Source: Chloroflexota bacterium | GTDB lineage: Bacteria > Chloroflexota > UBA6077 > SHYK01 | DNA: 43,786 nucleotides | Assembly: GCA_016202435.1 (NCBI GenBank) | Contig: JACQOR010000039.1 | Location: 1-43,786, forward strand | Direction: 5' to 3' | Shown here: positions 23,871 through 31,711 of the stretch, piece by piece | Position numbering within the stretch: the stretch's first letter is position 1 | Layout: the number at the start of each line of letters is the position of its first letter | Notes under the pieces: generated by a model | The model's database searches: none | What the model was told of the DNA's origin: nothing | What the model saw: the letters and a program-made list of their open reading frames with translations, nothing else | Made by a program: the position numbers and the translations under genes

Positions 23871-25240
23871 TCGTCCCAGAACGGCGGGACGAGACCCTGG
23901 CCCTGAAGCCAGCTCCGTGCCTCCAGGGTCGCCGTGTAGGTGCAGAATAGTGCGACCTGCCCGCCCTGGCGCGTGCGCTCCAGGGCGCGGCCGAGTGCCG
24001 TGCTGATGCTGGCTTCGGGCTGCTCGGCCCCGACGCCCGCGTACTTCAAACGCAGGGCCAAGTCGTGTGCCCTCAGCCCCGTGCACAGGACTGGCGCTTC
24101 CTGTCCGGCGAGCCGCTCGAAATCCACGTCCCACAGCCAGCTTACGTCCGTTCCATCGGCGAACCGATCGTTGATGGCGATGACGGTGAGATCCGGATCC
24201 AGCACGGTGCGGAGGGCCTGGTTGAACCCGACCGGGTTCTTCACCAGGTCGAGGGTGAGCGTTCCCCCCCCGACTCGGATGCGCTCGTGGCGCCCGAAAG
24301 CGCCACGCATCTGTTCCAGGCCGGCCACAATGCTGGCCGGGTCCAGGTCCAACGCCAGCGCCGCGGCCGCCGCCGCGGCGGCGTTGTACACGTTGTGCAG
24401 TCCAGGTGCAGGGAGCGTAGCCACGAGCTGCGCTCCCTGAGAGTGCATGGTGACTGCCGTGGTCCCGTTGTCCGCTCCGTCGGCCTGCAGGACGGCCACG
24501 TCCGGCGTTGGCCTTTTCCATCCGCATGCGCCGCACTCGTACGTCCCGAGATGCCCGTAGTAGCACGAAGAGTAGTCGAGGCGCTGGGCGCATACCGGGC
24601 ACAGTCTGCGGTCAGCTTCGTGCGCCAGTGAATCGTTGCCCAGCGAGCGGTTCTCTACGCCAAAGGTCAGCAGGTGGCCGGGCGCGGACTCCGCGAGATG
24701 AGCCAGCGAGGGATCATCGACGTTCACGATCAGAGTTGAATCGGGCCCGAGATCCTTCACGGCTGCCGCCCACGAACGAGCGACAAAGTCCACCTCGCCA
24801 TAGCGGTCGAGCTGGTCCCGAAACAGATTCGTCAGCACGACCGCTCGCGGGAGAGTAGCACGGGCGGCGCCCGGCAGGTGCGCCTCGTCCACTTCGAAAA
24901 CTCCGAGCCGTCCGTGTAAGTTACCCACGAGATCGCTGGCATCTACAAGCGCGGAGAGAATCCCCTCGGGGAGATTGGCTCCTGCCCGGTTGTGGACGGG
25001 CTGGAGTCCCGCCACCCGGGCGATGCTGGCGAGCATGCGGGCCGTCGTGGTCTTCCCGTTGGTTCCGGAAATGAGGGCGACCCCCGCGGCCAGACGGGAG
25101 CTCAGCTCACTCAACGCGTCCGGGTCGAGCCGCGCGGCGACATGCCCGGGGAGCACGGTCCCTCCGCCCAGGTGCAGCGTCCGAGTGAGCGTAGCAGCCA
25201 GGCGGCCGGAGGCAAGAGCAGCCATGAGCTTCGGGTTCAC
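23867..25240 (-). CDS. murT: Lipid II isoglutaminyl synthase, Mur-ligase-like subunit MurT
   Basis: 457 aa. The Mur-ligase P-loop SGTNGKTTTARML is near residue 60. The inserted zinc ribbon CPVCAQRLDYSS...YECGACG is characteristic of MurT, as is the C-terminal domain with the conserved segment NDRFADGTDVSWLWD. Together with GatD it amidates the alpha-carboxylate of D-Glu in lipid II; the pair occurs mainly in monoderms and relatives. The start is a GTG at 25240, with GGAGG 11 nt upstream; an ATG at 25225 is the alternative. Both starts lie in or beside the loop of a perfect inverted repeat (25206-25258). Confidence 0.88.
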   Translation of the reverse strand: MNPKLMAALASGRLAATLTRTLHLGGGTVLPGHVAARLDPDALSELSSRLAAGVALISGTNGKTTTARMLASIARVAGLQPVHNRAGANLPEGILSALVDASDLVGNLHGRLGVFEVDEAHLPGAARATLPRAVVLTNLFRDQLDRYGEVDFVARSWAAAVKDLGPDSTLIVNVDDPSLAHLAESAPGHLLTFGVENRSLGNDSLAHEADRRLCPVCAQRLDYSSCYYGHLGTYECGACGWKRPTPDVAVLQADGADNGTTAVTMHSQGAQLVATLPAPGLHNVYNAAAAAAAALALDLDPASIVAGLEQMRGAFGRHERIRVGGGTLTLDLVKNPVGFNQALRTVLDPDLTVIAINDRFADGTDVSWLWDVDFERLAGQEAPVLCTGLRAHDLALRLKYAGVGAEQPEASISTALGRALERTRQGGQVALFCTYTATLEARSWLQGQGLVPPFWDE

Positions 25241-25258
25241 GGCTGCTCTTGCCTCCGG
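25206..25258 (-). promoter_or_regulatory. Perfect 18-bp inverted repeat spanning the murT translation start
   Basis: CCGGAGGCAAGAGCAGCC pairs perfectly with GGCTGCTCTTGCCTCCGG around a 17-nt loop. In murT mRNA the Shine-Dalgarno GGAGG is in the 5' arm, the GTG start is the first loop codon, and the alternative ATG straddles the loop and 3' arm. Such a hairpin should hide the ribosome-binding site. Confidence 0.7.
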
Positions 25259-25405
25259 TCGCCATCTGCAGGGCATCGTATCACGAGGCCCCAGCAACCG
25301 GGACACGCGGGGTTCGAGAGCCTTACCGCGTGGCTGGTCGTTGGGCGAATGGGGCTTGTCGTTGATCGTTCGCCCGAAGGTTCTCCAGGGGCGAAATCGG
25401 GAAAC

Positions 25406-26263
25406 CTAGGAAGCGGTCGCTCCGGCTGTGCGGCGGCGCTCAATGTGCTGGATCCGATAGGTCTCCGCTCCGGCTGGTGTCGCGACCTCGATGATGTCGC
25501 CGGGGCGCTTGTTCATGAGGGCGCTGCCTACCGGGGACTGGGCGGAGATCTTGCGCTCGCGCAGGTTGACCTCACCGGGCCCGACTATGGTGTAGATGAC
25601 CTCATCGGCGTCGTTGAGATTCTGCAGCGTGACGGTCATTCCGAGATCCACGACATCATCAGCATTCGCCGTCTGGATGTCGGCGGCGGAGAGCATCGCT
25701 CGAATGGAGTTGATGCGACCCTGAATCTCACCGAGCCGTTGCTTGGCGGCATCATAGGGAGCATTCTCGCGATAGTCCCGGTCAGCCGCGGCGCGCGTCA
25801 ACTCTTCGGTGACTTGAGGTCGAACTACGGTCTCGAGGGTTGCCAGTTCCTGGGTTAGAGCGGCGAATCCCTCCTCGGTCATCCGGAGCGACTCGGCCTC
25901 GGGCCGGTTGAGGGCGGCGCTTCTGCGGGTCTGTGTCCGCCTGAGGCGGACGTGCGCGCCGAGATTGATGTCCGTGTACTTCTTGGTCTTGAGCTGGGTG
26001 AGGAAAACCTTGACGGGCTCCAGCCGCTGATTGAGGTCTACGCTGGACTCGGGGAAGCCCTCCTGGTAGCGCCCGATGTCGGCGGCTGTAATTCGTCGCA
26101 CCGCCACGTCGGCCCCGATCCAGCGGGCGAAGCGGCTAAGCTCTCGGCTGCTAGACTCACGATCGGCGGCCGCCAGGGTGGAGATATAGGCCGCGATCGC
26201 CTGTCCGAGGAGCACCGATTCAGGAGAACCGTCGTTTGCCAAAGCTCGGTTCGTCACCCCCAC
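25406..26263 (-). CDS. GreA-family transcript-cleavage factor with N-terminal SAM-like (integrase-type) domain
   Basis: 285 aa. Residues 20-110 (AIAAYISTLAAAD, RELSRFARWIG, RITAADIGRYQEGF, RLEPVKVFLTQLKTKKY) resemble the SAM-like core-binding domain of tyrosine recombinases. Residues 128-200 are the GreA coiled coil; its tip RDYRENAPYDAAK keeps the Asp and Glu that act at the RNA polymerase centre. The FKBP-like C-terminal domain follows. I recall similar extended GreA proteins in Chloroflexota but cannot verify this here. The GTG start is uncertain because no ribosome-binding site is visible. It is divergent from rsmG with about 8 bp between the starts. Confidence 0.82.
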   Translation of the reverse strand: MGVTNRALANDGSPESVLLGQAIAAYISTLAAADRESSSRELSRFARWIGADVAVRRITAADIGRYQEGFPESSVDLNQRLEPVKVFLTQLKTKKYTDINLGAHVRLRRTQTRRSAALNRPEAESLRMTEEGFAALTQELATLETVVRPQVTEELTRAAADRDYRENAPYDAAKQRLGEIQGRINSIRAMLSAADIQTANADDVVDLGMTVTLQNLNDADEVIYTIVGPGEVNLRERKISAQSPVGSALMNKRPGDIIEVATPAGAETYRIQHIERRRTAGATAS

Positions 26264-26271
26264 GAGCAGCG

Positions 26272-27060
26272 ATGCAGGTTACGCGCGTTGTGCGCGTGAG
26301 GTCATCTAGTATAGGCGTTGATTCGGTAGCCAAACAACGGTGGGCCGATGGTCTCGCCGGCCTGGGCTTCGGCCTGGGGCCGAGGCAGATCCAGAGCTGC
26401 GTGTGGCTGGCTTCCGAGCTTCTCGCCTGGAATCTGGAGACGAACCTCACGGGGATTACAGAGGTGGGCGAAGTTCAGGTCATGCACCTGCTCGACTCAC
26501 TCACCGCGGTCCCGATCATCCGGAGGTTGCTTCCCGACGGGAGCGGGCGATTGGTGGATGTGGGAAGCGGGGCGGGGTTTCCCGGGTTGCCCCTGAAGCT
26601 GGCTCTCCCTGGTTTTCAGGTCACTCTGGTCGAGGCGACCGGAAAGAAGGTGGCCTTCATCAGGCATGCCGTGCATACTCTCGGCCTCGAAGGCGCCGAG
26701 GGGGTGCACACGCGGGCCGAACTGCTGGCTCGCGACCCAGACTATCGCGGAGCATTTGATCTGGCGATCGCCCGGGCCGTGGGATCTGTGTCTACTCTGG
26801 GGGAGCTCATGCTTCCGTTGCTCCGCGTCGGCGGTCACGCGCTCCTGATGAAGACGATGGCTGGGCTGGACGAGGAGCTCGACGCCGCCCGGCCTGGTAT
26901 CGCGACTCTCGGCGGACGGGTCGGGGAGATCGTGCCGACCTCTCTCCCCGGTCTTCTTGACGACCGCGCGATTCTCGTGATCGAGAAGATTGCTGACACG
27001 CCCGAGCGGTATCCGCGGCGGCCTGGCCGCCCGCGGCGGCGCCCGCTCGGAAGTCGCTAG
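26272..27060 (+). CDS. rsmG: 16S rRNA (guanine527-N7) methyltransferase RsmG
   Basis: 262 aa. The family signature LLAWNLETNLTGIT, the AdoMet loop LVDVGSGAGFPGLPLKL, FDLAIARAVGSVSTLGEL and the C-terminal IEKIADTPERYPRRPGRP are all clear. It modifies the 530 loop of 16S rRNA. The homologous part begins near residue 20, so the ATG at 26272 may be too early; in-frame GTG codons about 20 bp later are plausible. A longer ATG at 26236 would overlap the divergent greA-like start. Confidence 0.9.
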   Translation: MQVTRVVRVRSSSIGVDSVAKQRWADGLAGLGFGLGPRQIQSCVWLASELLAWNLETNLTGITEVGEVQVMHLLDSLTAVPIIRRLLPDGSGRLVDVGSGAGFPGLPLKLALPGFQVTLVEATGKKVAFIRHAVHTLGLEGAEGVHTRAELLARDPDYRGAFDLAIARAVGSVSTLGELMLPLLRVGGHALLMKTMAGLDEELDAARPGIATLGGRVGEIVPTSLPGLLDDRAILVIEKIADTPERYPRRPGRPRRRPLGSR

Positions 27061-27109
27061 CTTAACGGGCTTGTCTGGCCGTCCGAAAGAGAAATGACTG
27101 GAGTAGCAG

Positions 27110-27814
27110 ATGCATAGTGGCAGCCCACGGGAGCAAAGCGGCGACGCCTTGACGCCGGGTGAGGTCGAGCGTCTGACCGAGTGGATCGACAGCCAGCGGG
27201 AAGGAATCCGGCAGGATCCGGACGCCGAGGAGCGGAGGGCCTGGTGGACCAGAGTGGCGCGAACCCTGGATGACGAAGCCCTGGGAGTGCTGCTCACTTC
27301 GAAGGAGTTGAACGAGGAGCGCGACGCGCTGACTGGGATTCTGAATCGTCGCGGTCTGGAATGGTCGCTGGCTGACATCCTGGACTGGCAGGACCGCACC
27401 GGAGAGCCGGTAACCGTGGTGTTGATGGACCTCGACGATTTCGATGCCTTCAACGACGCCCAGGGGCGCGCTGCCGCGGACCTCGTGCTGGCTGAGTGGA
27501 TTGGGTTCCTCAAGGACAGCGTGCGGAAGACAGACGTACTCGGCCGTTACCGTGGTGAGGAGGTCGTGGCGGTTCTGCGGGGCTCGAGCGGGGACCAGGG
27601 TCTCAAGATGTTCGAGCGGATGCGCGAAGATATGGCCGGCGCGCTGAGGAAGTGCCTCGGCAGTCTGGGGATCGCGGAACCGGTCACGATGAGTGTCGGT
27701 GTGGTCGAGCACGAGCCGGGCGAGCATCCGACCGAGCTGCTGGAGAAGGTCCGGGATCTCACGTCTAAGGCGAAGGCGGCGGGCCGCAACCTCGTAGTGG
27801 GTGGAACAGCGTAG
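27110..27814 (+). CDS. Stand-alone GGDEF-domain protein (putative diguanylate cyclase)
   Basis: 234 aa, soluble. An N-terminal helical segment of about 75 residues leads into a GGDEF domain with DALTGILNRRG and the metal site DLDDFDAF. The signature loop is RGEEV in GRYRGEEVVAVL instead of GG(D/E)EF: Glu-Glu is kept, the first Gly is Arg and the final Phe is Val. RGDEF-type enzymes can be active, so catalysis is possible but not certain. No PAS, GAF or transmembrane sensor is fused. GGAG lies 6 nt before the ATG. Confidence 0.82.
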   Translation: MHSGSPREQSGDALTPGEVERLTEWIDSQREGIRQDPDAEERRAWWTRVARTLDDEALGVLLTSKELNEERDALTGILNRRGLEWSLADILDWQDRTGEPVTVVLMDLDDFDAFNDAQGRAAADLVLAEWIGFLKDSVRKTDVLGRYRGEEVVAVLRGSSGDQGLKMFERMREDMAGALRKCLGSLGIAEPVTMSVGVVEHEPGEHPTELLEKVRDLTSKAKAAGRNLVVGGTA

Positions 27815-27899
27815 AGCGCAGCGAGTCCCTTCTACTGCGGCGGTATCATTCACGAGCCCGAGTGCCTACGGACAGCCCCGCCGCCTTGAAAGGAGACTC

Positions 27900-29609
27900 G
27901 TGCCCAACTCTAGGCGTGCCGCGCTCGCCCTGGTGATGGTCCTGCAAACGGCCTGCGCTTCCGCGTCAGCGCCGTCAGACGGGCGCTCTGCGGAGTCGCC
28001 TGAAAGACCGGCCCCCAAAGTATTGACGATCGCCATCCTGCGTGAGCCCGCTGGGCTCCACGAGGATCTCACCGGGGTGGTGGGCGGGGGCGGCGTAAGG
28101 CAGCTCTACAACATCGCCCAGGATCTCCTCGTCCGCCAAGATGATACCGGCGCCTACGTACCCCGTCTCGCCCAGGAGCGGATTTCGGCGGAGCGAGGCA
28201 CCTGGAGGGTATTCCCGGATGGGTCAATGGAGACGGTTTGGAAGCTCCGGGCCGGGATCACCTGGCACGACGGGACACCTTTTACGGCCGAGGATCTGCT
28301 CTTCTCCCTGGCCGTGTACAAGGATCCCCAGATCCCCAGTTCTGTCGGGCGCCCGTTGGCTCTAATGGAGGCGGCGTCCGCCCCGGACCCCCTTACGTTG
28401 TCCATCCGATGGTCGGGCACGTACGTGAGGGCGGACGAGGCACCGGGACTCATCCCCATGCCGCGGCACCTGCTCGAAGAGAAATACCGCAGCGACAAGC
28501 TCAACTTCACCGCTGGCCCCTGGTTTACGACCGAGTTTGTGGGACTCGGGCCTTACCGGCTCGTTGGCTGGGAACGGGGAGTCTCGATGGAGTTCTCACG
28601 CTTCGATGATTATTACGCCGGCCGGGCGCACATAGACACGGTGGTTGCCAGGTTCTTGGGAGATCAGAATGCCATGCTGGCCGGCCTCTTGGCGAGAGCC
28701 GTAGATGTAGTTCTCCCAGAAGGGGTCGACCTCTCAGCCGCACTCGAGCTGCGGCGTCGCTGGGCCGGAACCGGGAACCGGGTCCTGTTCGAGCTCGGAA
28801 ACCTGCGACACCTGGAGATCCAGCATCGCCCCGAGTACGAGGAGCCCAGTTTCAGCACGACGAGCCGGACCGCGCGGCAGGCGCTCAGCCAGACCATTGA
28901 TCGGCAGACACTTGCCGATGCCATTGGCGATGGCTCACTCCTCCCGGCGGACAGCTGGTTCCGCCCGAACCAGGATCTTAGGGGGCAAGTAGAAGCCTCG
29001 ATCCCACAGTTCCCGTACGATCCAGCGCGTGCCCAACAGCTCTTCGCGGAGGCAGGCTGGATACGTGGTGAGGATGGTACCCTCGTGCACCGACAGAGCG
29101 GCGAGCGGTTCGAGATGCTCATTTATGGCGCTCAGATGGGGTCCGTCGAGAGGGAGCAAAACATCATCGCCGACGCCTGGAAGGCAGCCGGCGTCCAGCC
29201 GCGTCTCTATCTCATCCCGGCAGCGCTAGCCGCCGATCGGGAGCACCGCTCAAAGCTGCCGGGCATGGGTCTGAACGGCGCGGGCTTCGACCGGTTGACC
29301 ACCGATTACTTTAAATCGCGGTCCATCCCATCAGACGCCAACCGTTGGGTGGGCTCCAACCGCGGCGGCTACACGAACCCGCGAGTCGACGCGATCCTTG
29401 ACCGTCTTGAATCCACCATCGATCCGCGGGAGCGGATAGTCGCTCACCGAGAACTGCTGCAGGAACAGCTCGGCGATCTGGCGCTCATACCCCTCTACTG
29501 GGGCGCCAGTCCGGTACTGGCGCTCGACGACGTCAGCGGCATTCGCGACAACTCGGCTACCAACTCGACGTGGAACGTCGCTGCCTGGGACAAGAGGGAC
29601 AAAAGGTAG
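27900..29609 (+). CDS. Extracellular solute-binding lipoprotein, family 5 (peptide/oligopeptide type)
   Basis: 569 aa. The GTG at 27900 with AAGGAG 4 nt upstream gives a short basic N-terminus, a hydrophobic core and a lipobox-like LQTAC, so it is probably membrane-tethered outside the cell. Family-5 signatures include VWKLRAGITWHDGTPFTAEDLLFS, LGPYRLVGWERG and the C-terminal ALIPLYWGASPVLA. These proteins bind peptides, nickel or related solutes for ABC importers. No permease or ATPase genes are adjacent, so it is an orphan receptor here and the ligand is unknown. Confidence 0.88.
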   Translation: MPNSRRAALALVMVLQTACASASAPSDGRSAESPERPAPKVLTIAILREPAGLHEDLTGVVGGGGVRQLYNIAQDLLVRQDDTGAYVPRLAQERISAERGTWRVFPDGSMETVWKLRAGITWHDGTPFTAEDLLFSLAVYKDPQIPSSVGRPLALMEAASAPDPLTLSIRWSGTYVRADEAPGLIPMPRHLLEEKYRSDKLNFTAGPWFTTEFVGLGPYRLVGWERGVSMEFSRFDDYYAGRAHIDTVVARFLGDQNAMLAGLLARAVDVVLPEGVDLSAALELRRRWAGTGNRVLFELGNLRHLEIQHRPEYEEPSFSTTSRTARQALSQTIDRQTLADAIGDGSLLPADSWFRPNQDLRGQVEASIPQFPYDPARAQQLFAEAGWIRGEDGTLVHRQSGERFEMLIYGAQMGSVEREQNIIADAWKAAGVQPRLYLIPAALAADREHRSKLPGMGLNGAGFDRLTTDYFKSRSIPSDANRWVGSNRGGYTNPRVDAILDRLESTIDPRERIVAHRELLQEQLGDLALIPLYWGASPVLALDDVSGIRDNSATNSTWNVAAWDKRDKR

Positions 29610-29631
29610 GGAGGGCCCGGGTCGCGGTCCG

Positions 29632-29674
29632 CCGAGGCGCCTCGGTGCGGAGTTCCGGCCCGAGCGAAACTCCG
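29632..29674. terminator. Hairpins between convergent genes (candidate bidirectional terminator)
   Basis: A perfect 14-bp palindrome CCGAGGCGCCTCGG (29632-29645) is followed by CGGAGTT/AACTCCG (29648-29654 and 29668-29674). They lie between the converging solute-binding and PaaK-like genes. No T-run is present on either side, so termination may be Rho-assisted. Confidence 0.4.
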
Positions 29675-29761
29675 GTCTGGCAGCGGCGGGAGTAACCAGG
29701 GCGACGGCCCCCTGGGCGGTCGCCCGTGTGAGCCGGGGAAGGTGGCAATCGACCGCCGGAG

Positions 29762-31348
29762 CTACTTGGAGACCCGATGCACATGCTGGATCTTACCGCC
29801 GGGTGTGACTCTGGGTGCCTCGCGTACGACCACAGGCCACCCGGCGTCGTTCCAAACGAGACCCATGACGCGGTCGGCGCCCGAGCCGCCGCCGATTGCG
29901 TCCAGGAAGACCCGCCGTACCTGTTCGGAATCGAGTGGCCCCAATCTCGGCTGAACCAGCAGTCGGACGCTGGGGGCTCCGCTGTCGGTATCCTCGTCGA
30001 CCAGTTGATAGTCCGTGGGCCCGCCTCCGAAGCGTGCTGGCAAGACGACCTCTAGCGCACGAATGACGTCGGCATCGAAAAACGTCATGCCTCCCGCGGT
30101 GAGCTTCTCGAAGCTACGAATGGTGTGCAGGTGCGTTTTCAGGCCCAGTGCCTCCAAGGGGCATCCGCAGTCCCTTTGGACCACCTCCGCCTCGTCACCG
30201 GTCGAGACGTTGACCAGGATGAGCTTCGTCCCTGGCAAGAGCGACGTTACGAGCAGCGCCTGGCGCGGCAGATTCGACATCGCATGAGCCCCGGGTTGCA
30301 CCAAGCCGACGCAGTCAGCACGAAAGTGGACCTCATCGAGCGGATCTGGAGCCAGACACCCAGCCCCGATGCTGCTCACCTCGGTGGAAGCGTAGTGGGT
30401 CGTGGCGGTGGCGCCGACGCGATGGATCGCCGCCAGGCGGGCGGCCGTCGCGGGCTCTCCAGTAATGTGGAAATGCGCCCCGTCCAGCCTTATCCCTGCC
30501 TCATATGCCGCCTGGCAGACCTTGACGGCGGGGGTGACATACGTGTGCAGACCTGGCTTGCGTCCGGTGCCCAGTACCTCGACCATCCATCGCACGATGG
30601 GTGCCGGGTCCGACAACGGGACGAACTCCGGATGAGGTATACGAACTCCGGCCAGCCGGGCCGCCCAACGGACAGCTCGCGCGCTCCATAGATAGCGTGG
30701 GTGGAGGTTTGCGTGGGAAGGATCGACCGGCGTGAACCATCGAGCCGTCTCCGTACCTCTCATCCCATCCCGGACCAGCGATCCCAGGGTGTTGGAACCG
30801 GGAACCGCCCATCTGGCAAGCACTCGGTCATAGCGACCCCGCGCCTCGTCGAGCTCGGGGATTCGATTCTCCCGACTGAGCTGCGCTGGCACGGATGTCT
30901 GAGTCCCGCGGCTCCCGCTCGTGTGCGCAACCATGTCGGGCACGATTCGCGGGTTGTGCAGTCGGCTTGGGTCGATTTCGAAGCGACTACTGCCGCGGAT
31001 AACTGGCACGCGCCCTTTCGACTCGTCCACCGTCAGGTACACGCCGCGGCGATAGAGCAACTGGAGGGTTCCCTCCAAACCATCATCCTCGACTAGTCGC
31101 TCGAGATCTCCGTACTCGCACCCCGCCAGATCGAGCAACCGAAGGTACGGGCTTTCAGGATTCGCGTAGATCGTCTCACCGGCTAGCGCAAGGAAGTTCG
31201 TCTCACGGCGCTCGAGCCGCTCCTGGAGGCGGCCGCGACCTTCGTCCGGGTCCGACGAGGTGCGAAGGACTCTGAACGTGTTCACGAACAAACGGGCGCC
31301 TGCCTTCACATCTTGAGCGGTTGGCAAGTCCATCCCCGCGAACGGCAC
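29762..31348 (-). CDS. PaaK-like adenylate-forming enzyme (acyl-CoA ligase superfamily)
   Basis: 528 aa. ANL-superfamily motifs: the phosphate loop HTSGSRGTQT, TGEPATAARLA, YASTEVSSIGAGC, STGDEAEV, and a C-terminal lysine in TPGGKIQHV, so both adenylation and second-step residues appear present. It resembles phenylacetate-CoA ligases in the small-insert layout but has an N-terminal helical extension of about 140 residues. No phenylacetate pathway genes are adjacent, so the acyl substrate is unknown. The GTG at 31348 has AGGAGG 5 nt upstream. Confidence 0.72.
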   Translation of the reverse strand: MPFAGMDLPTAQDVKAGARLFVNTFRVLRTSSDPDEGRGRLQERLERRETNFLALAGETIYANPESPYLRLLDLAGCEYGDLERLVEDDGLEGTLQLLYRRGVYLTVDESKGRVPVIRGSSRFEIDPSRLHNPRIVPDMVAHTSGSRGTQTSVPAQLSRENRIPELDEARGRYDRVLARWAVPGSNTLGSLVRDGMRGTETARWFTPVDPSHANLHPRYLWSARAVRWAARLAGVRIPHPEFVPLSDPAPIVRWMVEVLGTGRKPGLHTYVTPAVKVCQAAYEAGIRLDGAHFHITGEPATAARLAAIHRVGATATTHYASTEVSSIGAGCLAPDPLDEVHFRADCVGLVQPGAHAMSNLPRQALLVTSLLPGTKLILVNVSTGDEAEVVQRDCGCPLEALGLKTHLHTIRSFEKLTAGGMTFFDADVIRALEVVLPARFGGGPTDYQLVDEDTDSGAPSVRLLVQPRLGPLDSEQVRRVFLDAIGGGSGADRVMGLVWNDAGWPVVVREAPRVTPGGKIQHVHRVSK

Positions 31349-31357
31349 AGCGGCCTC

Positions 31358-31393
31358 CTTTCAGAGCTGAAAGCGCCGGATCATCCCGGCGCT
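31358..31393 (-). terminator. Overlapping hairpins between tfoX-like and PaaK-like genes
   Basis: AGCGCCGG (31372-31379) pairs with CCGGCGCT (31386-31393) around 6 nt. CTTTCAG (31358-31364) pairs with CTGAAAG (31367-31373). On the minus strand the first stem is followed by TTTC, as in a weak intrinsic terminator, and the second stem lies just before the Shine-Dalgarno of the PaaK-like gene. The two stems share two bases, so they may be alternative structures. Confidence 0.5.
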
Positions 31394-31707
31394 CAGCGTG
31401 AAGCTTCGATGAAAGCGCGGGCCTCCGTTATCAACGCCCGCCACTCCGCTTCGGATCGGGGCTCGACTGCCACCCACTCCTTCATGACGCGGCCCATGCC
31501 CGGATCGAAAGGCTCCGCCTGGCCTGTCCGCACCAGCTCGGCCACCCGTTCCCCGGGGAGCTTCACCACCAGCTGGTCCTTGTAGAGACAGGCAAACACC
31601 TTATTGCTCGATTTGAGCGCAACGCCGCCGAACATGCTGGCGCGGGCCGTCCCAGGCACGAGGAGCATCTCCTCCGCCAGCGGATCGAACAGCTCTTTGG
31701 CGGTCAT
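31393..31707 (-). CDS. TfoX N-terminal domain protein
   Basis: 104 aa, a single TfoX_N (Sxy-like) domain. The motifs MFGGVALKSSNKVFACLYKDQLVVKL and the C-terminal WVAVEPRSEAEWRALITEA are typical of short stand-alone members. TfoX is a competence regulator in gammaproteobacteria, but these short proteins are of unknown function and no competence genes are nearby. It starts 4 bp after the stop of the upstream LOR/SDH gene and probably shares its transcript. Confidence 0.82.
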   Translation of the reverse strand: MTAKELFDPLAEEMLLVPGTARASMFGGVALKSSNKVFACLYKDQLVVKLPGERVAELVRTGQAEPFDPGMGRVMKEWVAVEPRSEAEWRALITEARAFIEASR

Positions 31708-31711
31708 CCGT

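Noticed and set aside
23871-24602. Upstream extension of the gatD frame to 498 aa
   Set aside because: The added part is Arg/Gly-rich noise lying over murT; GatD homology begins at the ATG overlapping the murT stop.
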